DNA from: Dactylis glomerata
Taxonomy: Eukaryota > Streptophyta > Magnoliopsida > Poales > Poaceae
Direction of reading: 5' to 3'
DNA: 64,000 nt
Assembly (NCBI GenBank): GCA_007115705.1
Contig: QXEO01001821.1
Span: 558,001 to 622,000, forward strand
Positions within the stretch are counted from its first letter, which is position 1; each line of letters begins with the position of its first letter. This document shows positions 1 through 10,849 of the stretch, in pieces. The notes beneath the pieces are model-generated. The model searched no databases, was not told the DNA's origin, and saw only the letters and a program-made list of their open reading frames with translations. Both the position numbers and the translations under genes were made by a program.

Positions 1-19
1 GCGCCATCAAGCTATTTTC

Positions 20-37
20 TAGCGCCATTGCCGGGGA
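20..37 (+). other. Primer binding site, tRNA-Asp type (Gypsy-A)
   Basis: The 18 bases match, with two differences, TGGCGCCGTTGCCGGGGA. That is the complement of the 3' end of plant tRNA-Asp(GUC), which ends CCCCGGCAACGGCGCCA. The second family copy (63891) has the perfect site. The two changes here are G to A, as expected for decay of an old methylated copy. Confidence 0.85.
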
Positions 38-1934
38 GGAAGAAGACTTCTGCAAGGGGAGTTACACACGCACATCCTTTACTTTGTTTATTGTTTTGCT
101 TTACTTTATTTTTGCGTGCATCGTTTTATCAAAAATACAAAAAAAATAGTTTCCTTTATAGTTGTTTTTACTTGTCTGCTTTTAGCTTTGCTAGAATGGG
201 TACTCATGAGAACACCAAGTTGTGTGATTTTACTAGCACTAATAATAGTGATTTTATCTGCACTCCTATTGCGCCACCTGCTCCTGCTGCAAATTTTTAT
301 GAGATTAAACCTGCTTTATTGAACCTTGTTATGAAAGAGCAATTTTCTGGTGCTAGTATTGATGATGCTGCAGCTCATCTCAACAATTTTGTTGAGCTAT
401 GTGAGATTCAGAAATATAAGGATGTAGAGAGTGATATTATTAAGCTTAAGTTGTTTCCTTTTTCTTTGAGAGGAAAAGCTAAGGATTGGTTGCTATCTTT
501 GCCTAAAAATAGTATTGATTCATGGGCTAAGTGTAAGGATGCTTTTATTGGAAGATACTATCCTCCTGCTAAGATTATAGCTTTGCGTAGCAATATTATG
601 AAGTTTAGCCAGTTTGATAATGAACATGTTGCTCAAGCTTGGGAAAGAATGAAATCTATGATAAAGAATTGCCCTACTCATGGACTGACTACTTGGATGA
701 TTGTCCAAACTTTTTATGCAGGACTGAATTTTTCTTCAAGGAACCTATTGGATTCAGCTGCTGGAGGCACTTTTATGTCCCTTACCTTGGGCGCCACAAC
801 AAAGCTTCTCGACAATATGATGGTAAATTATTCTGAATGGCACACCGAGAGAGCTCCACAAGGTAAGAAGGTAAATTCTGTTGAGGAAACCTCTTCCTTG
901 AGTGATAAGATTGATGCTATTATGCTTATGCTTTCTAATGATAGGACTCATGTAGATCCTAATAATGTTCCTTTGGCCTCTTTGGTTGCTCAAGAAGAGC
1001 ATGTTGATGTAAACTTCTTTAGAAATAATAATTTTAACAACAATGCTTATAGGAACAATTTTGCTAGTAACAATTATAGGCCGTATCCTTCTACCAATGG
1101 TAATGGATATGGTAACTCTTATGGTAATTCCTCCAACAATACTAGGGCCATGCCCTCTGAGCTTGAAGTCATGCTCAAGGACTTCATCGGTAAGCAAACT
1201 GCTTTTAATAAGTCTGTTGAGGAAAAGTTAGGCAAAATTGATATTCTTGCTTCTAAAGTTGATAGCCTTACTCATGATGTTGAACTTTTGAAACTAAAAG
1301 TGTTGCCTAATGATGTGAAGGAGAACAATATTTTTGCCACTGCTAATGCTATCCAAGTTAGAATTGATGAAAATGTTAAGATGTTAGCAGAATTGCATGC
1401 CAGGTGGGAAAGAGAAGATGAGATGGCTAGAAAGATGAAGGTATGTACCATTACTACCTCTAATGATGTTTTTCCAAATGCTAGCAATCCTCTTACTTTG
1501 ATTGGTATAGAGAAAACTCCTACTCCTAGTGCTAAAAAGCCCAAAACTGCAAAAACTTTTTCTCAAAAGAGTTCTAAATTTTTTCAGAGTGTAGGAGATG
1601 ATAGCTCTATTTCTTTTAATGATTTTGATGTTGATGGCTGCAATATATCTGAAGTTATTTTGTTCTTGCAAAAGCTTGCTTTGACTCCTAATGCTAGTCC
1701 TATAAATGTTGCTTTTACTAAGCATATTACCAATGCTCTCATGAAAATTAGGGATGAAAAGTTGAAGCAAAAAGCTTCTATTCCCAAGAAGTTAGAAGAT
1801 GGTTGGGAACCCATCATTGATATGCATGTTAATGGTTTTGATTGCCATGCTTTATGTGATCTAGGTGCTAGTATTTCTATTATGCTTAGAAAAATTTATG
1901 ATATGCTTGATTTACCACCGCTTGAAAAGTGTTA

Positions 1935-2759
1935 CTCCCTCCGGCCCGGATTAGATGGCCCCCCAGCGGCCCAGCCCATTAAACAGAATTTTGTGAAAAC
2001 CCCCTCCCTAAAACATTTCTTCTCCCCTGTGGTCCTAATTTCGAAATCAGGAGACATCTGTGCGAGCCAGCCATCGCTGCCAGGTACATCGGTGAGGTAC
2101 CGTCCTCAGTTGGTACCGAGGACAGACGAGGAGCCTTCGTCATCAGCAGATCTACGACATCCGCATGGCCATGCCGACGGCTTCGTACAGGGCGATGGCT
2201 CCCGTCTGGTTCCTCGCACGCAGCACGGAATCCTCCTCCGCCCCGCCGGATTGCATCGCCGGAAGGAGGACGGCCGCCACATCCCTGTGCCCGGACTTAG
2301 CCGCGCAGTGCAGCGGCGTGTCGAGGCAGCTGTTGCGGGTGGCGACCAGCGAGGGCGCCCTCTCGCAGAGGAGCGCCGCGAGCTCGGCGTGGCCGCGGCG
2401 AGCGACAAGATGCAGAGCCGTGTTCCCGTTGCTCGCCACGCCCAGAAGAAAGAAACACGGGGCCACACCATGGACGTTGATCGCGACCTGGCCGTCTGTT
2501 TGCTGGCGGTCGTTGCGGGCACCATGGTCTTGCCTGCTCAGTATCCCCTCCAGGCGGGCCTTGTCGCCGCGGTCAACACTTGCAACAGCTCCGCGTCAAG
2601 CGTCGCCTTCTGGTGAGGGCCAAATTCCACCGCTCTCGCGAGATCGTCCGGCCGGGCAATTAGGACCATGTCGCACAGCGGCGCGGAGTGATTGTCGGTA
2701 ATTCCTTGGGGTGTTTTTTAAAAAAAGTATAGGGGCCAGGTAATTCGGGCCGGAGGGAG
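1935..2759. mobile_element. Stowaway/mariner-like non-autonomous element carrying a gene fragment
   Basis: The terminal inverted repeats are CTCCCTCCGGCCCGGATTA at the left and the complement of CTCCCTCCGGCCCGAATTA at the right. The element is flanked by the TA duplication of Tc1/mariner elements (1933-1934 and 2760-2761). Removing it rejoins the protease frame of Gypsy-A, which confirms both borders. At 825 bp it is much longer than a typical 80-300 bp Stowaway MITE, and its centre is GC-rich and codes on the minus strand for ankyrin repeats. No transposase is present. Confidence 0.9.
2150..2669 (-). pseudogene. Captured ankyrin-repeat gene fragment inside the Stowaway-like element
   Basis: Read on the minus strand, an ATG at 2669 opens a peptide (MVLIARPDDLARAV...). 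After a one-base frame change near 2560 it continues into ankyrin repeats: NGNTALHLVARRGHAELAALL, then CLDTPLHCAAKSGHRDVAAVLL, then TGAIALYEAV. These helix-turn-helix consensus positions (TALHLA, TPLH-AA) match plant ankyrin proteins of the ACD6/PGG type. The fragment is about 170 codons, lacks the C-terminal membrane part of such proteins, and breaks off near 2150. It probably came from a host gene picked up by the transposon and is no longer functional. Confidence 0.75.
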
Positions 2760-3088
2760 TATTATGATGGTCCTATTTTGCTGATGTTGCTAAGAAGAAA
2801 CCTTTGGGAAGGATTAATGAAGTTATTATTATGGTTAACAATAACTTTGTTCCCATTGATTTTCTTGTCATGGACGTTGAATGCAATGCTTCATGTCCTA
2901 TTATTTTGGGAAGACCCTTTCTTCGAACTGTAGGTGCCATCGTTGATATGAGGGAAGGCACCATCAAATACCAATTCCCACTCAAGAAAGGTATGGAACA
3001 CTTCCCTAGGAAGAGAAAGAAATTACTTTTTGACTCTATTCTTAGAGCAAATTATGAACTTGATGCTTCATCGCTTGATATTACTTGA

Positions 3089-5665
3089 TTTGCACTTTCT
3101 GCGTCTAGCTCAAAGGCGTTAAAGAAAAGCACTCTTGGGAGATAACCCATTGTTTTACTTTCAATTCTTTTTCTTTTATTTGAGTCTTGGAAGTTATTAC
3201 TACTATAATAACCGCTCCTTATTATTTTTATTTCGTTGTTGTGCCAAGAGAAGCCTCTAATTTGAGTGAGGTAAGATTTGGGGATGTTGCTGTCCTGAAA
3301 CAGATTTCGGTGCTGCACCGTAAAAATTCGTGAAAATTCTCAGAATATCTTTTTGACCTGAATTTCTTGTGCATATGCCCCAGGTTATATCCAAACTTTC
3401 ATTAGTTATACAATTTTTGATTTGAGCAACATAAAACCCTCAGAAAAATCGACCTTTGTCAGCTGTTCTGTTTTGACAGATTTCTGCCACAATTTGTGTT
3501 TGCCTCTCGATCGCTTTATTTTTGAGTTCTTTTGATCACGAAACTTTTGGGGAAGTTGCTACAGTAGTATATGCTTTATATGTGGTGGTTTTGAGTTGAA
3601 ATATGAAGCAAAAAGGGGGTTGATTCATTATTATGCTTACACTAATGTTGCTAATAGAATTGTGTTTAGTTTTGTATGAAGGAAGTTTTCAAGTGTAGGG
3701 ATTGGAGAATGATGAGATGAGTTGAAGAATGGACAAAAGCTCAAGCTTGGGGATGCCCACGCACCCCAAGAAATATTCAAGAGGTACAAGCGTCAAAGCT
3801 TGGGGATGCCCCCGAGGCACCCCTTCTTCATCAGCAAAAATCAGGTCAGCTTCCAACACACTATATTTTTATTGCTTCATGCATTATGCGTTTTTCTTGG
3901 AGCGTCAGTTGTTTTAGATTTTTGTTTTGTTTAGTTTTTTTTGCTGCAATAAATGGTTGGACCCCAACAAATTTCTTTTGGAGAAGTTGCCTTGCTTTTC
4001 ATTTGCCAAGAACACTCCGTTTCTCACTCTTATCGTTCAATGAGTGTTCTCTTTTTCTGCTACTGCGTTTAGTTTTCGTTTTTTCGCCTTGATTTTTGTT
4101 CGGATCTTGTTATGTCTTTATATCAAGGTGTATTTTGACCTCTGTTCCATGTTGGTTTTCATCAAAAGAGTTACTTCAAAAAGGTTCGAATGGTGTTGGA
4201 AAAGAGAAAAATTTTGATGCAAAAAAAAGTGGTACAAAAAGGAGCTTGTTTAGACTGCGGCTTAGACTTTTGCATGTCGTGCTTGATGTCTTTTTGATAG
4301 TATGCTTAGTGGTTTTGTTGTAGCATGACTTGTCTCAAATGACTGAGATTGCTTAATGAGCCTTTGAAAAAATCATGCGTTGTTTTTATTATTTGGAAGC
4401 ATTATTTTAGTTTTCTCCTTGATGCTTTATTTGGGTTGACTTGGCGCATGCTTACACATGTTTGACTCATACAAAGTCGCCATAAGCCTCTATGATCATT
4501 TAGTTTTTGACTTTTGATGCCATCTTATGCTTCTTTTAATGTTGCTTTGTCGCTTTGCATGATTATGGCCGTTATTGCTCTCTTAGTTGGTCGCTCCCAG
4601 TCTTTTGCTAGCCCTCATTTTGTACTAAGTATGAGCTCTACTCGTGCATCCAACTCCTAAAAACCAAGTTTGCCATTGTGTCCACTATAAATTCCTATGC
4701 ATGGTATTTGCAAGCCATTCCAAGTAAATTTGCATGTGCTACCATTGAAAAAACCTTCAAAATACTTCTCGTTTTGTGACACTATTTTCAGCTCATGGGG
4801 ACGTAGTGGTCGGATTTGCTATCTTCCATATTGATTATTCTAAAAAGAAAAAAAAGAAAAAAAGAATAGAAAAAAGGCACTCCTCCATGGTATATGAATG
4901 TTGGTGGGCACCCAATGGAATCGGTTAGCCATGGTTTGAGAAAGGAAAAAAGGTGGGGAGGAGTGCCAAGCTTTATAAAGAGCACAAAAGTGCCAATCTC
5001 CCTCAAAAACTTGCTTCATTTTTTGTATGGAAGATAGTAAGAACCCCATTGCCAGTCGTTGACAAAGACATCCACCTCTCAAAACCCAATTTTTATCTCT
5101 CTATTTTACAAATGAAAAGCTCTAGCACATGTTTAATCACTGCTTCCCTCTACGAAGGGCCTTTCTTTTACTTTTATGTTGAGTCACCACCTTCTATCTT
5201 TATGCACCATCTAAGAGAGCATAGTTGTCATTCTTAGTATAATGTGCATTGTCCCAAAGTTTTCATTGATTGATTCATGATTTTTGTTTCACTTGTTCTT
5301 AAATTATTTGTATCTAGTCGCCCTCTTAAACTTGAAGGTGTCCTATGCATTTATGTTTTGCTCTCCATGAAGGACAAGCTGAAAACCATTTGTATATTTT
5401 TCTATATGATTTGAACACACGTTTGACTTTCATTGTTTCATTTTCATGATCTTTCATTTGTGTTCTTTTTCATGTTATAACATGGTTGCTAAGTTTCTTC
5501 TATCAAGATTATATCTTTCATGCCCATTTTTTAAGTTCTTTTAATCCCAACACTCAATGCTTTACATAAATGATCAAGATTGTGTAGGTGCATGTCACCT
5601 CAAAAATTATTATTTTGTTATCACTTAGCTACTCGAGGACGATCAGGAGTTAAGCTTGGGGATGC
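3089..5665 (+). other. Non-coding 3' internal region of Gypsy-A
   Basis: About 2.6 kb of T-rich DNA with many stops in all frames. It holds three copies of AAGCTTGGGGATGC, at 3743-3756, 3796-3809 and 5652-5665; the last abuts the 3' LTR. I see no host gene or pol remnant here. ORFs of 60-95 codons in this stretch show no family resemblance. Confidence 0.7.
5652..5665 (+). other. Polypurine-tract-like site of Gypsy-A
   Basis: AAGCTTGGGGATGC lies directly before the TGATACG start of the 3' LTR, where plus-strand DNA synthesis is primed. It is repeated twice about 1.9 kb upstream (3743 and 3796). Confidence 0.6.
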
Positions 5666-7304
5666 TGATACGTCCCAAACGTATCAATAATTTTTTATGC
5701 TCCATGATTGTTCTTACACCATTTGCTTAGTGTTCTGTTACACTTCGTGGCATTTTTATGCATTTTCCGAACTAACCTATTAACAAGATGCCACAGTGCC
5801 AGTTCCCTGTTTTCTGCTGTTTTTGTGTTTCAGAAAAGTTACACAGGAAATATTCTTGGAATTGGATGAAACAAAAGCCGAACATCTAGAAATTTACCGA
5901 AGCTTCTAGAAGTCCGAAGTGGAGACGGAGAGGGGCCACGGGCCGGCCACACAACAGGGCGGCGCGGCCCAGCCCCTGGCCGCGCCCCCTATGTGTGAGA
6001 CCGCCCTGGTCCACTTCTGACACCGTCCCTTCGCCTATAAAGTCCCCCCGATGGGAAAACCTAAACACCCGATCAATTTTCTAGAAACACATCGCGATCC
6101 GCCATCGTCATCGACCCGAGATCGGGAGGGTCCAGAAGCTCTTCCCGGCACCCTGTCGGAGAGGGGAATCACCACCGGAGGTCTTCTTCATCGCCATGCT
6201 TGCCTCCGGCGCGATGAGTGAGTAGTCTACCTTGGACTATGGGTCCATAGCAGTAGCTAGATGGCTGTCTTCTCCACCATGTGCTTCATGTTTAGATCTC
6301 GTGAGCTGCCTTACATGATTGAGATCACCATTATGTAATTATACATGTTGTGTTTGTTGGGATCCGATAAATATTGGTGTTATGATAGAGTTGATGTTCT
6401 GAATATTATCTTATGTTATCTCTATGTTGTTTATGATCTTGCATGCTCTCCGTTGTTAGTAGCTATCTTGGCCAAGTAGATACTAGTGACTCCAAGAGGG
6501 GGTATTTATGCTCGATAGTTGGGTTCATGCCTCTATTTAATCTGGGGGAGTGACAGAAACCTCTAAGGTTATAGATGTATTGTTGCCACTAGGGAGAAAA
6601 CAACATTCTTATGTCCAAGGACATATGCTTTGTTTACATTACACACTTTGCTTAATGCAATTATCTGTTGTTCGCAACTTAATATTCACGGGGTCCTCGG
6701 ATGATTCCTCGTGGGTGGATTATTAGTCATAGATGCTGTTAGATGGCGGTCTATGTATCTTGTTGTAATGCCCAGAGTAAATCTTATAGTGATCCTCTCG
6801 ACATATGCACGTTATCTTTATTCTATCAATTGCCCAACTGTAATTTGTTTACCCAGCATGTTGTTATTTATTTTATGGAGAGACAACACTAGTGAACTGT
6901 GGACCCCGGTCCAATTTCCGTTACATTGCTATCACCTGTTTACTTTACTCGCACTGTTTACTTTCTCGCATACTACTATTGCTTTCCACTCGATACGCTC
7001 ATTCCTTTGTTTGCAGCAAACCGGTGAGATTGACAACCTCATCGTAAGTTGGGAGCAAAGTTCTTGGTTGTGTTGTGTGCAGGTTCCGCGTTGCTACTAG
7101 TTGAAGACGTGCTAACAAGAATCGTAAACGGCGCCCTTGTTGGAGTGTCACTAAGCTAGCAAGCATCACCTTCTTAAGTTTGGCTTTCTCCTACTGGTTC
7201 GATAAACCTTGGTTTCTTACTGAGGGAAAACTACTGTTGTGCTCATCATATCTTCCGCTTGGGGTTCCCAACTGGTCGGTGATCTATATTAACACCGGCG
7301 CCAT
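5666..7304 (+). repeat. 3' LTR of Gypsy-A
   Basis: The LTR starts TGATACGTCC and ends near GGCGCCA. It is 1,639 bp by these borders, the same length as the copy at 62238-63876 and roughly 90% similar by eye. A TATA-type promoter lies about 370 bp in. A long conserved tract (6780-7090) follows, including two copies of a TTTACTT..TCGCA unit that is present three times in the other copy. Confidence 0.85.
6036..6042 (+). promoter_or_regulatory. TATA box of Gypsy-A LTR
   Basis: CCTATAAAG follows a GC-rich tract and sits at the same relative place as 62609-62615 in the second copy. It is the likely core promoter at the U3/R boundary. Confidence 0.65.
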
Positions 7305-9535
7305 CAAGTATTAATTCCTTGATTTCAGGTATGTCCGGCACACATATTCTGTTATGAAACCAGAGTGAATTAAAATCACCCAAGCGGAACTCTAATGGTC
7401 TACCTTCCTCGATCCTGCGGATCTCCTCGGCAATGAATGCATCTTCATCTTGTCGTCGAATTATCATGTACTTGAGATCACTATGTCGTTTTTTCATCAC
7501 CTTTATGGTAGACAAACTACCTAGAGATTGTACTTCAAGACATTGAATCTCTAACCTTTCCAAATCCATGAGCAACTCCCTGGGAAGTTCTCGGTTCATC
7601 GGTTGAGTGTCTGTGCTCTTTCGGCTTAAAGCGTCAGCTACCACATTAGCCTTCCCTAGTGTATAATTGATGGTCAAATCATAATCCTTGATAAATTCTA
7701 ACCATTTTCGTTGCCTCATATTCAATTCTTTCTGAGTGAAGAAGTATTTGAGACTCTTGTGATCTGTATAAAGTTCACACTTAGCTCCATACAGAAAATG
7801 TCTCCATCCTTTCAATGTAAACACCACGGCTGGTAGTTCTAGGTTGTGTGTTGGGTAGTTAACCTCATGCGGTCGTAATTGCCTTGACCCATAAACGATA
7901 ACCTTCCTGTCTTGCATTAATACACATCCAAGTCCATTCTTGGATGCATCACAATAAACGGTGTAGTCTTTGCATGTTTCTAGTACGGCTAACACAGGTG
8001 CTGTGGTTAATTTATCCTTAAGTGTCTGAAAACTTGTCTCACACTCTTCTGACCAAACAAACGGTGTATTCTTCTGGAGTAACTTTGTCATTTGTCCAGC
8101 AATCTTGGAGAATCCTTCTATAAACCTTCTGTAGTAACCTGCCATTCCCAGAAATCCTCTAATCTGCTTGACATTCTTTGGTGCCTCCCATTCCAAAACA
8201 GATGCTACCTTGCTTGAATTTACTGCTATGCCCTCCTTGCTAATCACATGCCCGAGAAACTCCACTTGATCCAACCAAAATTCACACTTACTAAACTTGG
8301 CATACAACTGATGTCCTCTTAGAATCTATAGAGCAATCCTCAAATGTTTGGCATGTTCTTCCTTGTCCTTAGAATAAATCAAGATATCATCGATGAAGAC
8401 TATCACAAACTTGTCCAAGTAAGGCATAAAAATCTTGTTCATGAGATTCATGAAAATGGCTGGTGCATTAGTCAATCCAAAAGGTACGACCAAATACTCA
8501 TGATGTCCATACCTAGACACAAACGCTGTCTTTGGAACGTCCTCCTTCTTGATCTTAATTCTGATGGTATCCGGATCGAAGATCTATCTTGGAAAATATT
8601 CCGGCTCCCCTGACTTGATCAAATAAGTCCTGAATTCTGGGTAGAGGATACTTGTTCTTGATTGTAACATTATTGAGGTTCTTGTAGTCTCCGCACATTC
8701 TGCGTCCTCCATCCCGCTTATCCACAAATATCACTGGTGTACCCCAAGGTGAAATACTTTCTTGAATGAATCCTTTATGCTCTAACTCATCCAATTGTTC
8801 CTTTAACTCAACTAATTCCTTAGGTCCCATCTTATATGGTGCCTGAGCTATAGGTACTGTTCCTGGGATCAAATCAATAGTGAACTCAATTTCTCTGTCT
8901 GGTGGCATGCCTAGTAATTCCGTTGGAAACACATCTTGGAATTCATTGACCACCGGAATGTCTTCGAGTTTGGCTTCCTTCAAGGTATTTAGCTGTAATT
9001 GAACTTCAATATGTGCATGACGGTCACCTTGATAAACTATCCTTCCTCCTCCTGGACTTTTAAGTGACATTGTTTTCTCTTTGCAATCAATCTGAGCTCC
9101 ATTCTCCTCCAACCAATCGATTCCAAGGATTACAGCCATATCCTTCATAGGGATGAGAAAAAGATCGGCATAATAAACGCAATCGCGGATCAATATGACC
9201 TGCTCTTGCCTGAGATGCGTGACTAAAATCGTTCCCCCCGTAGATAAGACAGTGATGGGGTATTCTAGCTTATTGCAAGGAATTCCGTAAAGATCAATAA
9301 ACTCTCGAGAAATGAACGAAGTAGTTGCACCAATATCAAAAAGTACTTTGCCGGGGTGAGATATGATTTGAAGCGTACCTATCACAGTTTTATCAGATCC
9401 ATCGACTTCCTCCAAGTTAGTGCAATTCAGTTTCCCAAATAGTCGGGACTTCTTTCCAGAACCGTTGCCTCCTGGATTCCCAGCTTGATTGAATCCGCCT
9501 CCATTTGGTTTTCTTCCCCAAGCGGCCTTGTTCAG
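7305..9535 (-). pseudogene. Gypsy-B pol: protease, reverse transcriptase, RNase H (truncated)
   Basis: Minus-strand reading gives a protease with LFDIGATTSFIS (near 9330) and ILGIDWL. Then comes reverse transcriptase with DKRDGGRRMCGDYKNLN, KIDLRSGYHQ and the catalytic FIDDILIYSK (8420-8390). RNase H has VYCDASKNG, TDHKSL and GKANVVADALSRK. A one-base insertion near 8556 shifts the frame just after SGYHQ. An in-frame TAG (about 8323-8325) follows HLRIAL. The reading ends at EIKELIL, where the H2C2 and integrase region should begin, because Gypsy-A is inserted there. Confidence 0.88.
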
Positions 9536-10546
9536 ACATTGACCCTTCATGTGGCCCTCTTGCTTGCATCCAAAGCAGATAATCTTGGGCTTCTGGCATT
9601 CGTTGGAATAATGTCCCTTGGCCCCACAAGAACGACAAATTACTCCACTGCGAGGATTTCCCCCTCCTGACCTGGGAATTGTTCCCCGATTCTGCTATTG
9701 TGCTTTGAAATTAAGATCCGTTGGTGGTTTATTAAGTGGAAACCTCCTAGGTTCTAGCTTGGCCTTCTTTCGTCGCTCCTCCTGGACTTGATTGAAGTCA
9801 TCTTCCATGGTGATTGCTGCAGCAACCCGTTCCTGAAAATCCGCTGCTTTTAACATTCTCAGTTGCATTTTTGCCACTGGGTGTAATCCCCTCATGAACC
9901 GCTTCTTCCTCTTCTCATCGGTATTCACTTCATCTGTAGCATAGCGTGATAGAAGAGTGAATTCCTTGACATACTTCATGATGGTCTTGTCCTTCTGTGT
10001 TAAGTTATCAAACTCCGTCCTTTTCAGCTCCATAATGCTTTCTGGCACATTCTCCTCCCTGAACTTCCGCTTGAATTCATCCTAGGTGAATACCCTTCTT
10101 GGAGGATGTATTGCCACAATGTTGTCCCACCATGCTGTTGCGGGTCAACATAATAGATGTGTGGCATACCTAAGCTTCTCGATGTCATTGCAATTCACGG
10201 TGTTGAGCTTTCTCTCTGTGTCCAGTAACCAATCTTCAGCGTCCATTGGTTCCGGAGCTGATGCAAATGGAAGTGGTCTTGTATTTAGGAAATCTGCCAG
10301 TGAGACTCCATGCACTCCTTCATTCCGACCCTCTCGATTACGATCCATCACATCCTGCATCATCTTCGTCTGACACTCAATGAGCATCCGCTGCCTTTCA
10401 TCCGCCATTTTCATATACTGGGCAAAATCTTGCTGTGTCAGAAATGGTGGTGGTGGTAATAGTTCCCTTGCTGCTGCATCGGCTGCCTCCTTAGCCTTGG
10501 CTTCAGTCTCTATCCTCTGTTGTTCAGATTGTTCACCAACTACCAT
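9536..10546 (-). pseudogene. Gypsy-B gag with two CCHC zinc knuckles
   Basis: The minus-strand ATG at 10546 (MVVGEQSEQQ) opens a capsid protein with MDAEDWLLDTERKL, and later KDKTIMKYVKEFTLLSRYA. At the C-terminus are two zinc knuckles: C-R-S-C-x4-H-x4-C and C-F-G-C-x4-H-x4-C (about 9613-9536). All parts lie in one frame, but three in-frame stops break it: a TGA near 10143, a TAG near 10081 and a TAG at 9692-9694. Pol follows in the same frame, as is usual for chromoviruses, which make one Gag-Pol polyprotein. Confidence 0.85.
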
Positions 10547-10849
10547 TGCAATTTTATCCCCCTAACCCTGTTACATTAAGCGAAACTCATAATTACATCA
10601 TGCTCATGCTTTCTGAGCTCAACTTGATGCACAGTGTTAGTCAAACAATAAAAATCCAAATAAACATAGCCAAATCACACCAAACATATACCATGTATAT
10701 ACATGGGTAAAAAGCAACGTAGTGTTACATAGCTTATCGTCTTGTGAGCAACTACACTCACCTATTCAAACTGCGAAAGCAAATACTACATATTACACAT
10801 ATGGTACATATGTCACATAACATGTCGCCTCCATATCGGTGGTGGTCCT

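Larger units (their letters stand above)
196..3088 (+). pseudogene. Gypsy-A gag plus aspartic-protease ORF, split by a transposon
   Basis: I take the ATG at 196 (MGTHENTK) as the start; the open frame extends upstream only through leader sequence. Residues about 35-210 form a Retrotrans_gag capsid domain, with the stretch ending RGKAKDWLLSLP. No CCHC zinc knuckle is visible; instead there is an Asn/Gly/Tyr-rich stretch and a charged, probably coiled-coil segment. The end is a retropepsin-like domain with DLGASIS as the active-site motif (ALCDLGASISIM). After the insertion it continues with CPIILGRPFLRT and stops at 3086-3088. Bases 1935-2759 are a foreign insertion which, by chance, stays open in frame to 2616 and creates a misleading 862-codon ORF. 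The coding sequence ends after protease, with no pol. Confidence 0.85.
1..7304 (+). mobile_element. Gypsy-A: gag/protease-only Ty3/Gypsy LTR retrotransposon (5' LTR off window)
   Basis: The window opens a few bases after the 5' LTR. A tRNA-Asp primer site is followed by a leader, a gag-protease ORF, about 2.6 kb of non-coding internal DNA, a polypurine-like tract and a 1,639-bp 3' LTR. No reverse transcriptase, RNase H or integrase is seen, so mobility would need enzymes from a related element. The element interrupts the pol gene of minus-strand Gypsy-B: pol coding similarity resumes at 7305-7309 (TCAAG, probable target duplication). The exact LTR end is uncertain by a few bases, because the internal region also begins with TCAAG. 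A second copy of the family starts at 62238. The layout resembles abundant Triticeae Gypsy families of the Sabrina/WHAM kind; I do not assign a family name. Confidence 0.88.

Noticed and set aside
2106..2525. 139-codon minus-strand ORF within the Stowaway-like element
   Set aside because: Shifted frame of the ankyrin fragment; only the frame with TALHLVARRGH shows repeats.
7246..7304. Extra C-terminal residues on the Gypsy-B pol frame (GVNIDHRPVGNPK)
   Set aside because: They are read from the end of the Gypsy-A LTR, not from pol.
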